DNA from: Romanomermis culicivorax
Lineage: Eukaryota > Nematoda > Enoplea > Mermithida > Mermithidae
Direction: 5' to 3'
Length of the DNA stretch: 64,000 nucleotides
NCBI GenBank assembly: GCA_963922205.1
Contig: CAWUHX010000353.1
Span: forward strand, 186,001 to 250,000
This document shows, piece after piece, positions 41,634-52,279 of the stretch. The notes under the pieces are model-generated. The model did no database searches, had not been told where the DNA came from, and saw nothing but the letters and a program-made list of their open reading frames with translations. The stretch's first letter is position 1; each line of letters opens with the position of its first letter. The translations under genes were made by a program, and so were the position numbers.

Positions 41634-44600
41634 ATGGATGGTGCTACAGTAATTGCTCGTTCGCTTCAGAGCCAAGTATGTAAATTGTTCTTTCATAGCA
41701 GAATTTCTATTCTAATCTTAATGGGATAAATCGTTCCACAAGTATTTATCTTGAAAGATTTTACTGAAGAAAGTGTGCGGAACGTGTATGATGTTTCTGG
41801 AATTGACTTGGCTGATGAATTTTGACCCTGCAATTCGGATCTCATGGACATCGGTACCACGCAGAAAAGTGATAAATCCAGTTTTTACTATTTTCCAGGT
41901 CTACTTGCACATTTCTTTCAAATGTAAAGGTTATATATTCAATTCATATATATAACTTTTAAAATTCAAATCATGAAATATGAAATTTCGATATTTGGTC
42001 AGATTTTCAACTTTGAATCACTATATCCTCAAAACAATAAAAAGTGGATTTATCACTTTTCTGCATGGTACCGACGAAATATGTCTGTTGCTTCGGCGCT
42101 GCATCTTTTTGATTTTCTAGGACTGTAAGTCCGACTTCTTATTTGAGGGTATAGAACATGCCTTCGGCGTGGTTGGTATACCTGTTGTCGAGGCTGCAAT
42201 GGCAATGCAAAGCGTGGGCATCAAATTCATTGCCATGCGAAATGAACAATCGGTGAGTGAAGCACGCGGTTGAGTTCACTTCTCCAGACACATACATAAT
42301 TAGCTAGAGAAAAAGAGCAAAGGCCCGTTCTTAGTGATGTCCAAGTCATACACGTAACGGAGCCCCGAGGTCTGGGGGGGTTGGGCCACTTTTTTGGGGC
42401 CGGGGGTCAGTAATTCCCAAAATTTTGGGGGAGGGGTCTCTGAAGGAAAAAAATCGATATTTTCACGAAAAAAGTCCGAGAAAACAGTTCTAAAAATAGT
42501 AATTTTTGTCTAAAAAATGATAAAAAATGTATTTATGTCGCGAAGCGCCGAGAAAATGGACGTTTTTGACCATTTTTTGTTTAAAAATTGACATTCTTCA
42601 TCAAAAAATTGACATTTTTCCGACCAAAAGTATGGGGGTGCTATGGCTACCCTATGGCTTGCCATAGGATTGGAAAATCCTGGGGGGCGGTCGCTCAATG
42701 GCTAGCCATATGGTCGACGATTTCTGGGGTGAGGTTCCCATAGCACTCCCCCCCCCAATTACATGTATGGTCCAAGTACCAGTGTTTTAGTATGTTGAGC
42801 ATTGGGACGAATTTGAATAGGTAACAAAAGTTATTCTTCTTGGGCAACTGAACTGAAAAATCAGACAAAATTTCAATTGGAATTTATGATGAAAGTGTGG
42901 TCAGAGAATCCCAGTCAATTCCATTCAGAATTTTAGCCGTAATATTCAAGTCCAAGGCTATCAAGACGTTGTTTCACAGTGATTTTTTGAAAAATACGTG
43001 AGTAGAAAGCTGAATTCATGTCACATACAGAGAACATCATTGCATTGCCCACCGTATTAAAATCATCGGTGCCAAAGTGGATACCACCGGTCGACGGGTG
43101 CCGCTGACGGTATCTGGGAGAGCCCTACCTACTTATATCTATATTGAAATAATATAAACATGTTTAGGTATTGCAGGACACTGAGCGAGGCCAAATTTCG
43201 TTCATAAAATTTTTACGAGGTTTTGTGCAGAGATTTCGATTGTATAGGTATCAAAATCTCATCAGAATATGCTGACAAATACTGTTCAGACAGACCGTGC
43301 TGGAACCTCGCCTCGAGCCGAATTATGAGTTTCAAAGAAATTTTTTCGGCAGTGCGTCCCGTCCTTGGCCATGTCGCTGGAACAACAGTGCATTCTACCT
43401 AATTTTCCAATGTAACACTTCCAGTCCCTCGATTGAAATTTTGTGTGCATCAACTCTTTGAGAAATTTTTTTGCTGTGAAATAGATAGCTCTTGATTAAT
43501 TCAACAAGATTGCCAGATATGGTCATATCCAATGCGAATGACATTCAAAACGATGGTTTTTTGGACAGTGAAACGTTTTGGCGCAGGCACTTTTGCGTGA
43601 GGCCGATTTGGTGCGCGACCATTCTGCATCGTCATTTTTGCGCAAGACTTGTTTTTCGGTCAATTTCATTTTTTGAATGGGTTTTCACTAAATTTTTAAT
43701 GATATGGACATGGTACAGAAAGAATGACAGTGTTGACTGCTACTGAATTTCGCTGTTCAACTTGTCTGATGTCATTTTTAAATTGAGGTCTCTTCTCATT
43801 TCATTTTGCGATCCATAAAATGCCAATTTCGTTTAGTTTAAGCTCTTTGGCCTGATTGATCCTGTTAAACCCAAAAATTTGGCTTGCACTGTAGAAGCTC
43901 AATAAGTCAGTCTTTCAGAACTCATACTTCCTAGCTGTTTGCACTCATGTTTCCGGTAGTCAGAAAATGATTTTAATCGTTCATTTATACTGAACTGCAA
44001 AAAATCTTTGAATCGTGGCAACCCTTCTTGACTTTTAAAAAGTGTTTACCACCGAACTATTTTAGAGTATCCGAACCATCAAGTCGGTGAGAGTGAACCC
44101 CGATAACTTTTCCATCAAATCGGTTTTAGTTCATCAGTCACCAACGTTTCGCTTGCTTTGTTACTTTTTCACTTCGTATCGCTTCATTTTTATTTTCCCT
44201 CATCCAATAATCCAATAAAGCTTATTCTTTTGGATTTCTTCATTCTTCTACTGGAGTTTTGTGCACTTTTTTTTCTTCGTTGATGTTTCTGCGTTTAGCT
44301 CTATATTATTTTTGTATTTTCTTCACGCTTTTATTTTATATATTATTTCATTCCTTGATGTTTATTTTCAGTTCCAATTTTCAAAGTGAAAAGCATCATA
44401 CCTCTGCTATAAACAGACTTCAGGTAAGGGAGCTAAATCATAAGTTGAGGTGATAAAGAGAACGTAGATTTTCTTGTTCGCGCCAAATCGTCCATGCGCC
44501 GCAGTGACCAGTGCACCAAACTGGCTACGTCAAAGCGTCACATCCCTTTTCTCGGATAACTACTTAATTTTCCATTCTCCAAGGCCTGCTACGCCGCTCA

Positions 44601-47600
44601 AGCTATGGGCTATCTTAGTGGCAAGTAAGCATAATCGATTTTAAATGTACGTAGTTTTGGTTGTTTGTTCTTTTATAGACCGGCAGTGTGCCTCGTTGTT
44701 TCCGGGCCTGGTCTTTTGCACGCCTTGGGTGGAATGGCCAATGCGTCTTCGAATTGCTGGTAAGCTAGAATGATATAATGTTGAGGACCACTGTTACATA
44801 CTTCAATATAGGTTCTCAGTTGATGTTTTGAGAAAATATTCAACTAATTTTCTATTCACTAGTACTGATTTGCGTAAACCTCAGTACATATCAAAACAGC
44901 TGCTGTCAAACTACTCAAGAAGTGTCCAAGAGGTTCGAGTCGAAGCTTCAGATTTGAGCCACGAAACATGTTTTTTGTTTTTTCTTTCGTAGTGCTGATC
45001 CAATTAGTATTAGTAGTATTATCATAAACACATTTTTGCAGTGCATTGTTACTCACATGTACGAAGAAATTAATGTTACGCAAGGCATCCCTCGTTATAG
45101 TATTATGGTTTAGCTGTTCTTTGATCAGAGCAATAAATCTCAGTGCCCAAGCTCTCAGTATCTGGAAATCGTTATTAAAAGGAAACTTTTAAAACATAAA
45201 ACACCATTTTTCTAAGAGAATAAAAGTGAATTAGAAAATATGAATAAAACTTTTTTTTAAAGCTTTCAATTTTTGACGTGCATCATTGTTATGAAAATGA
45301 CACTATATGTACTTGAAAACCGAGAAAAAGCGTGATGTAACCGGGAAAACTCGGGAATTTCAATTGTGAAACTGATGGTCGCCCTGTGTCATTCAAAATT
45401 CCAAATTTTGTGTTCTTCGTCGTTCGTTCTTTTTTATTTTCGTTTTCTGTTCTTTTGATCTCTTTTATTTCCCTCCGTATTTTTGGAAATTTATTTTTTG
45501 TCTTTTTATCTTGTAGATTTCTGCATGCATGCATACAAGGAAGACCTATATTCCTGTATAAAGTGCCATAATGTTTTTACCTCCGTATTTGTATCAAATT
45601 CTTTATTTTTTTGTTATTGTTATTTTGTTTTTTTTCATATTCTCTACTCCGCTTTCCTTGAATGACGCGTCTTTTCTTAGTCCACTTTTTATAAAATTTT
45701 TGTAAAACAAAAAGTGACACAAATACATACTGACTTGTAAATCGTCTGCACAAGGAATCCACTTCCTGTTCTGTAAAAAATTCTGTGTGTCTGAGGGTCT
45801 GTTTACTCAAAAATTTTCAATTACATACATGCATGTAACGGAGGCCCGAGGTCTGGGGGAAGGGTCAATAGTTCTCAAAATTTTGGGGGGAGAGGTCTTT
45901 CAAAGAAAGAATCGATTTTTTTCGCGAGAGAAGTGTGAAAAATGGTTCAAAAAATAGTAATTTTTTCTAAAAAGACCGAGAAAATGTATTTATGACGCGA
46001 AGCGCCCAGAAAATTCACATTTTCGACCATTTTTTGTTCAAAAATTAACATTTTTCATCAAAAAATTGACATTTTTCAATATTTTTCTGACCAAAAGTAT
46101 GGGGATTCCTACGGATACCATATGGCTAACCATAGGATTAGAAAATCCTGGGGGAGCGGTCGCCCAATGGCTAGCCATATGGACGACGATTTCTGGGAGA
46201 GTTCCCATAGCACTTCCCCCCAATTATATGTATGGTTACATATGACGTGCTGTTCTGTAGAACGTTATAGAAATATAAAATAATACTTGTCTCTCGGTTT
46301 ATTATTTAAAAGCATTCCAAGAAAAATAGACTCATATGTTCCTTAGTAATCGTTTCTGATCCCCAAACTTCAAACATATAATGTTTACCTCAAATTAAGG
46401 CCCGTTCTTGTTGTGGGAGGATCATCTGACATCGACTTGGAAGGTTCAGGTGCATTCCAGGAGTGGCCGCAGGTAAAACTTTCTTTCGAAACACAGTAAA
46501 TAGAATGTTTCAATGTTACTAATTTTCTTGTGTTACGTATTCCAGGTTGAAGCGGCCAGACAGTTCTGTAAATACGCCGCCAGATTAACGTCGCTTAAAC
46601 GTGTTCCGTTTTTGTTTGAACAAGTATAGAAATTACTATCACTAGATTCGCAATAATTTCCATTTGGGTTTCAGGCTATAAAAGTGGCTACCTATGGTCG
46701 ACCCGGCCCTGTATATGTGGATATTCCAGGAAATTTAATAACAGGAAGGACTGACGATATAATCAAGTTAGCATACTTTTTGATCTGAATAAGTCTGCTT
46801 TTGAACTCGGTTCCTTTCATTTCTGTCCTGTTTAGTCTTCGATCAGTAAGAAAATTTTTTTGCACATGCGTTCTCGTTTTTAAGTTTCGGTTCTCCTCTA
46901 CCAAAACCACCGGAAATGTTGCCACCTGCTGATGAATTGGAAAAAGCCGCTGACTTGCTCAAAACGGCTCAAAAACCGCTAGTGATTGTTGGGAAAGGTC
47001 ATTTACGGATTCTATTTTTTCATATTTTCATTTCTGGTTTTTCTATCAGGTTGCAATTTGTTCGAAGCGGATAACTGTGCTGAAGTTTTGCGAAGTTTCA
47101 TAACGCACAGGCATTTGCCGTTTTTACCTACACCAATGGGCAAAGGTATTATTCCCGACGATCATGAATTTTGCGCTGCCGCTGCGAGATCTTTGTATGC
47201 AGATCTTCTTCAGCTGCGCTTGAATTCAACTTTATACTTTCTTTTCCTCCTATTCTTTGTCGTAGAATCTTACGGGAAGCGGACCTAATCCTACTAGTTG
47301 GTGCTCGACTGAATTGGATTTTACACTTTGGACTTCCACCGCGATTTTCAGAGAATGTCAAAATAATTCAAGTAAAATATTCTAAACTTTTTTCCATAAT
47401 TCGTTTAAAAATATTTGGAAATTTTCGACGTCGTTTTGATTTTCTGGTGCTACTAAATTTTTTTGTGAGTGGAATAAATTTCGAAATTTGTATGAAAAAT
47501 ATATGGCATCAAAGGAGCTTCCAAGCTTTGAGGTGTCGGCAAATATTAAAATTTTTCGGTGCGAGAGGCATGATGTTTCTGTACTTCTTTACTTCTTTTC

Positions 47601-50600
47601 ATTATCAACGTTTGAAGTTTTTGTTTTTATTTCCTATTGCTGATTTTTAGATAGATGTTTGTCCAGAAGAATTTCATCATAATGTTAGAACAACCTGTTG
47701 TTTATTTGGCAGCGCGAGACTTGTTGTTAGCAAGGTGAGTTTGATTTGTTGTCGATTTATATACAAAGGAGAAAGAATATTATCTGAAATGTTACCTACC
47801 TAAACTTCTCGCATCCTTTCTTCATGTTCGTCCTTAATTTTTAGAAAAAATGTTACAGGGTCTATTTGATCCTTTGAAAATTTGTCGTTTGGCATCAACC
47901 TCAAAACATTTTTTCTTTGTTCCTCAATCTATAGCTTCACCATATACTTGATGGGTGGAAGTATGACACAAGTTCACAATGGTGGCAACAGATTCGGGCA
48001 AATTGTGGAAAGAATCAAGGATCTGTCGAGGTGAGGCATTACTTGATGAACTTTCATTATTTCTGGGTAGCAAAATTTTTGTTTGAAATACATGCAATAG
48101 GGCTCCGAGGTCTGGCGGGTCGGACGACCTTTTTTGGGCCGGAAGTCAGTTATTCCCGAAAATTTTAGGGGGGAAGGGTCTCTGAAGGAAAAAAAATTCG
48201 ATTTTTCGCAAAAAAAAGTCGAAAAAAACGGTTAAAAAACCGTTACAAATGTATTCATGGCGCGAAGAGCCTAAAAATTGACGTTTTTGACCATATTTTG
48301 TTTAAAAATTGGCATTTTTCATAAAAAAATTGACCTTTTCAGTATTTTTTCAACCAAAAGTATTGGGGGGCCCCTATCATATATGCACATGTGGCGGGGG
48401 TTGTGGGGTTTTGATCCCCAGCAGATTTTGATTGACCCTCAGCAGATTTTTGCTGATCCCTGGCAGATTTGAACCATCCGCAATCATCCAGATGACGGAA
48501 GAAAATGAGTAAGAGGAGAGAAAATCGTCATAAAAATAGAAATGATGCTGTAGTTCAACAACTTTTGTAAACAAAGCGTACTTGATTCCATAGAAGTAAT
48601 ATTAAAACTTTAAAGTGTTGCCTAAGCAAATAATTTCACATATCAGACTTATATAGGTTGAACAATATGCTGTTTGGATGTTGAAAGACCTTCGTTTTCG
48701 TTATCAAGAACGAAACAGAATTTTCTATTCCACCCCTTGTCCTGGCTGAACCTCAGCAGAATTTATATGCTGTGCACGTATGGCCCCTAGGACTGCCAAA
48801 TGGCTAGCCATGGGGTTGGAAAATCCTGACGGAGCTCGCCCAATGGCTATCCATATAGCCAACGGTTTCTGGGGGGGGGGGGATTCTATAGCACTTCCCC
48901 CCCCCCAATTACATGTATGCTTGAAATACGTTCTTTCTCGAATTTTAGGGCTTTGCTGTGTGTATAAAGACAAGGCTCTCTTACACACATGCACGGTAAG
49001 AACCATCCAGGGGAGAGAGTCCTCGAATTTTTTATCGAAGGGCTGGGAGCAGCGAAAAACCATCAAAAATTCCGCAAGCATGTTTTTCATACAAAATATG
49101 CATAAAAATCATCAAAAAGGGATAAAGTTAAGGGGGTTTGACGATTTTTTTCGGGCTAGGGGGGTGTCCAGGGTCTCAGGTATACCCCTTATGTGCAATT
49201 ATGCTCTCTTAGAAAGCACTTATTTGTTCTTTTCCTAAATGTTATAGCCTTATTTTTTCGATGTTGGAATATTTGTTTTGTGTTTTAGAAAATGAGTGGT
49301 GATTTATCCGAACCACTAAATTATTACGCTGCTTACAGACCGGTAGGATTTCGTCAGTATCGTTTCTGGTACGCATAAATTGGAATATTTTTCGGCTTTT
49401 AGATACGAGATTTGCTACCCAAAAATGCATTCATCATTAACGAAGGCGCCAATACGATGGATATTGGGCGTACGATGCTTCCAAATTTTCTGCCGAAACA
49501 TAGGTATGCTTCAAGTATAGATTCTGCGTAGTTTGTCAATTTAATTATGTTTCGTTGAATTTTATTTTAAAAATTTCCAGTAATTTATCCTAATGTTGTT
49601 TTTTTGAAAAATGTAACGTGCTGCATCACGCATGTCCACACTACTCCTTGCTTATGGACAGAATATTCATGCTGAGAGGCTATGATTTCTCCAAAATTTG
49701 ACATTCATTGGTCATTTCCAATGTCATCGTGATCGTCCTCATGAACGGGGGTTTTTCTAAACTCAAGAAGTTATTTTTCGTTCAAGATTAGACGCCGGTA
49801 CTATGGGAACAATGGGCGTCGGTGCGGGATTTGCTATCGCGGCCGCTCTTTACTCTAAAAGCTGTCAGTCAAATGAACAAGTCGTTTGTATTCAAGGTGA
49901 CAGCGCTTTCGGTTTTGGCGGAATGGAACTTGAAACGGCGTTCAGGTGAATATATTTTACTTCGTCTTGGTCATAAAAATTGTAAAGAGCTTTCAGGAAA
50001 CGCAGATGTCATTGTTTGCAAAATCTCAAGTTTATCAAATGTTTAACCTCTTGCATTAAATCACAGTAAACTTGAATACACCTTATAATTGTTTTTTAAC
50101 CAGCATAGCCAAAAGCCTCGCTACATATTTCTTGATAATTTGAAAAAATTCGGAAAAAATGAAAATTTCTTGAAAAAATCGAATAATTTTGAACACCAGT
50201 GTCAATCTTCATGCACTTCATTGATCTGATGATACTGTTGTGCAGATCTTTTCTTAAGGTTAAGAAAAGATAGACTCTGGTCTGAACTCAACTAGTTAGA
50301 GCTATTCCTTGGGCGAGCCTCGGATATGGCGCAACAGTTCTGTTCCCCAGACCTGGCAACAACTATAATTAACTTACCTTTAACAAGGGGCCTCACAACG
50401 GCTCCTCGCAGTCTTCCAGAAGGAAAAGACTTCTCCTCAGGAGATAACTTACTTGCAGGATCCCAGTAAAGGTTTTCCTCTCGCTTGACGTCAGCAAACA
50501 TTGGCGCCTGGCCCTAGGTCCCTTCGCTCCTACTGTAGTTGGTGCTGAAAAATAAAAGAATAATTTAATAGGAAATCTTGAAAATAAAGTGAATGCACCA

Positions 50601-51491
50601 CTAAGAAATATATGTAAATTAGACGTAGACCCTGGTGAAAGGGTTTATCGGTGGACGCCAGCACTAAACCGAGAAATATAATAAAGAATAACAATAATGA
50701 TTTATCATAATCATTTTCATCTTCCTGTTGCGCTCCGTTGCTATGCAAATGTCTGCGCCCCTGATGGTCCAATTTTTCGATTTGCATGTCGACTTCCCAA
50801 TCGCGGCTTTGCCAGGAACAGGGTGCCCAACAATGCCATAACTACCCAAAATTGGAGGAACTTCTCTCAGTCAGAGGTTCGATTTTTTGAACAAATAATG
50901 AACAGTTCAGAATATGATAATAGGCTGTATCACTATTTATTTTGTAAAGTTTAATATTATCTCCATTTTTCTCCACTGGAACATCTATATTATGAAGGTA
51001 CAATCTGCCGATTATGTTCGTCGTTTTCAATAATAACGGAATTTATAGCGGTTTTGACAAGGAAACTATGGCCAATATGAACGGTGACCCCAGCTTAATG
51101 TAAGTCAGAACTTTTCTTGAGTCGTAATCATTGTCTCTACTGTGCCAAATTTTTCTTTTAACGTTAAAAAGTATTCATTAAACACGGATGATAATTTATG
51201 CATTTGTCCTGCTCCGGATTTTCAGTCAGGAAAACACCTTTGCCGTTTTTTAGTTTGCCACCAACCTGCTTATCGGCCGACATTCAGTATCAAAAAGTAA
51301 TGGAAGCTTTCGGTGGCAAAGGATTTTTATGCAATTCGCAGAAAGAAATCGAAACGTCGTTTAAAGAGTGTATGTGTCACGTATCCAAAGAGTCAAAACC
51401 TGCATTAATTAATATTCTAATTAATCCCGGTGCACAGCGTCGCGAACAAAAATTCGATTGGCTGTCGAGATCCACGAACTCAAAGATTTGA
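41634..51491 (+). CDS. HACL1: 2-hydroxyacyl-CoA lyase 1 (17 exons, 586 aa)
   Basis: Thiamine-diphosphate enzyme that cleaves 2-hydroxyacyl-CoA to formyl-CoA and an aldehyde one carbon shorter, in peroxisomal alpha-oxidation of 3-methyl-branched and 2-hydroxy fatty acids. Exons: 41634-41675, 42121-42252, 44584-44624, 44679-44759, 46400-46472, 46546-46623, 46675-46766, 46885-46997, 47050-47194, 47266-47371, 47651-47734, 47935-48030, 49289-49342, 49403-49503, 49787-49945, 50998-51099, 51230-51491. Phases agree at every junction and the sum is 587 codons with the stop; the human enzyme is 578 aa. Seen: the catalytic Glu in [54 protein letters not shown], and the ThDP/Mg site GDSAFGF...[10 protein letters not shown]. 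The C-terminus is -SKI, a PTS1-like peroxisome signal. ATG chosen by alignment to the family N-terminus. Confidence 0.95.
42347..42769 (-). mobile_element. CATAC-family MITE, copy A2, TSD gtccaagt
   Basis: Reverse-oriented 423-bp copy with ends CATACACGTAACGG and ATTACATGTATG. Flanks 42339-42346 and 42770-42777 are both gtccaagt, a perfect 8-bp duplication. It lies in the second HACL1 intron. Confidence 0.9.
42770..44583. other. Rest of the second HACL1 intron
   Basis: About 1.8 kb of AT-rich intron. No terminal repeats, coding frame with family resemblance or tRNA-like sequence was noticed. The next exon starts after ctccaag at 44583. Confidence 0.5.
44760..45827. other. HACL1 intron segment without recognised elements
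   Basis: The intron between exons 4 and 5 is AT-rich here. Short frames on both strands look random. A CATAC MITE follows at 45828. Confidence 0.5.
45828..46234 (-). mobile_element. CATAC-family MITE, copy A3
   Basis: Reverse-oriented 407-bp copy with ends CATGCATGTAACGG and AATTATATGTATG. Flanks attacata (45820-45827) and gttacata (46235-46242) agree in seven of eight bases. It carries the conserved gcgaagcgcc hairpin and the atggctagccat dyad. Confidence 0.85.
48090..48919 (-). mobile_element. CATAC-family MITE, copy A4, interrupted
   Basis: Reverse-oriented copy, 48090-48377 and 48783-48919, split by the 405-bp element 48378-48782. The flanks tttgaaat (48082-48089) and cttgaaat (48920-48927) agree in seven of eight bases. 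It lies in the HACL1 intron before exon 13. Confidence 0.8.
48378..48782. mobile_element. 405-bp MITE, CATATATGCACA ends, inside copy A4
   Basis: Ends are CATATATGCACATG and CTGTGCACGTATG (imperfect inverted repeat). Flanks gcccctat and gcccctag agree in seven of eight bases. The interior has repeated gatccccagcagattttgat-like units near the left end. A second, much larger copy of this family spans 54645-59004. It is a small member of the CATA(C/T)-ended, 8-bp-TSD group. Confidence 0.82.
50236..50832 (+). mobile_element. Solo LTR, second intact copy
   Basis: Collinear with 34214-34810 over the whole ~597 bp, from TGTTGTGCAGATC to GGTGCCCAACA. Flanks atac and atgc agree in three of four bases. 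It lies in the HACL1 intron before exon 16. No internal retroelement sequence adjoins. Confidence 0.8.
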
Positions 51492-52279
51492 ATCCTTCTT
51501 TTTTCGATATTCATGCATTTATACGCTTATAACTGACTCCGGTTAGCTTATAGTTTTTTAAATTCTCGGTAATTACCATTTATCGTGTTAGGCTTTGTAT
51601 TCCAAATATAATTTATCTTAGTTTCAAATAGTTCTAAATTCATTGTCGCATCACACTTATCTGGTTCCCATGTTGCTTTTCTACAATTTCACCCTCTAAT
51701 TGTAATATTTAACGATTGTTTGTTTTAAAAAAATCAAAAAGTAGCAGGCGACTACGTTATGCCAGGGAATCATTAGAAATTCATATTAAGAAAATCGACG
51801 GTTTTCAAAAGTTAGGCATTTTTCCCTTCTCTATCAATTCATTTTGTCCATATGGTATGGATCTTGCTGGCATCAGAAGACCCGGTAAGTATATAGTATA
51901 ATGATTAGGTTTTCAAGTTTTTTGACCTTATCAAATCAATATTGCTCCGATGAAACTGATTCTTTCATTATCTTTGATCTACTTGAAATATGTCCTTTTT
52001 AGAATACTAAACTTCGATCGGGCGACTTCAATCAAAGTTTTCCATTCGTTAGAGTGCCTGCTTTTATTTGCTTCTCTATCATTCTGAAAATATTTATATC
52101 ACCCATTTCGAACACGGCTAAAGTATCTAGGCACCTGTTGCTAAACAGTTTTGAGCGCTGTTTCTCCTGGAAGTTATCACCATGGAAAATCAATTGCGTT
52201 CGTTAAATTTTTCGCACATGAAAATTTTGCTGTATTCGGTGACGAGTGGTTCTTTACTGTAGTTTCGTACTCTCGGGAA
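51492..52279. other. Intergenic DNA between HACL1 and the kinesin
   Basis: About 790 bases with the presumed HACL1 3' end and the kinesin 5' region. An acceptor-like ttctttactgtag ends about 20 bases before the kinesin ATG (52280), which suggests a 5' UTR intron or a spliced-leader site. No repeats recognised. Confidence 0.5.

Noticed and set aside
47171..47650. A single long frame across 47171-47650
   Set aside because: It joins HACL1 exon 10 (47266-47371) with read-through of the flanking introns. Family alignment shows GT-AG borders at both sides.
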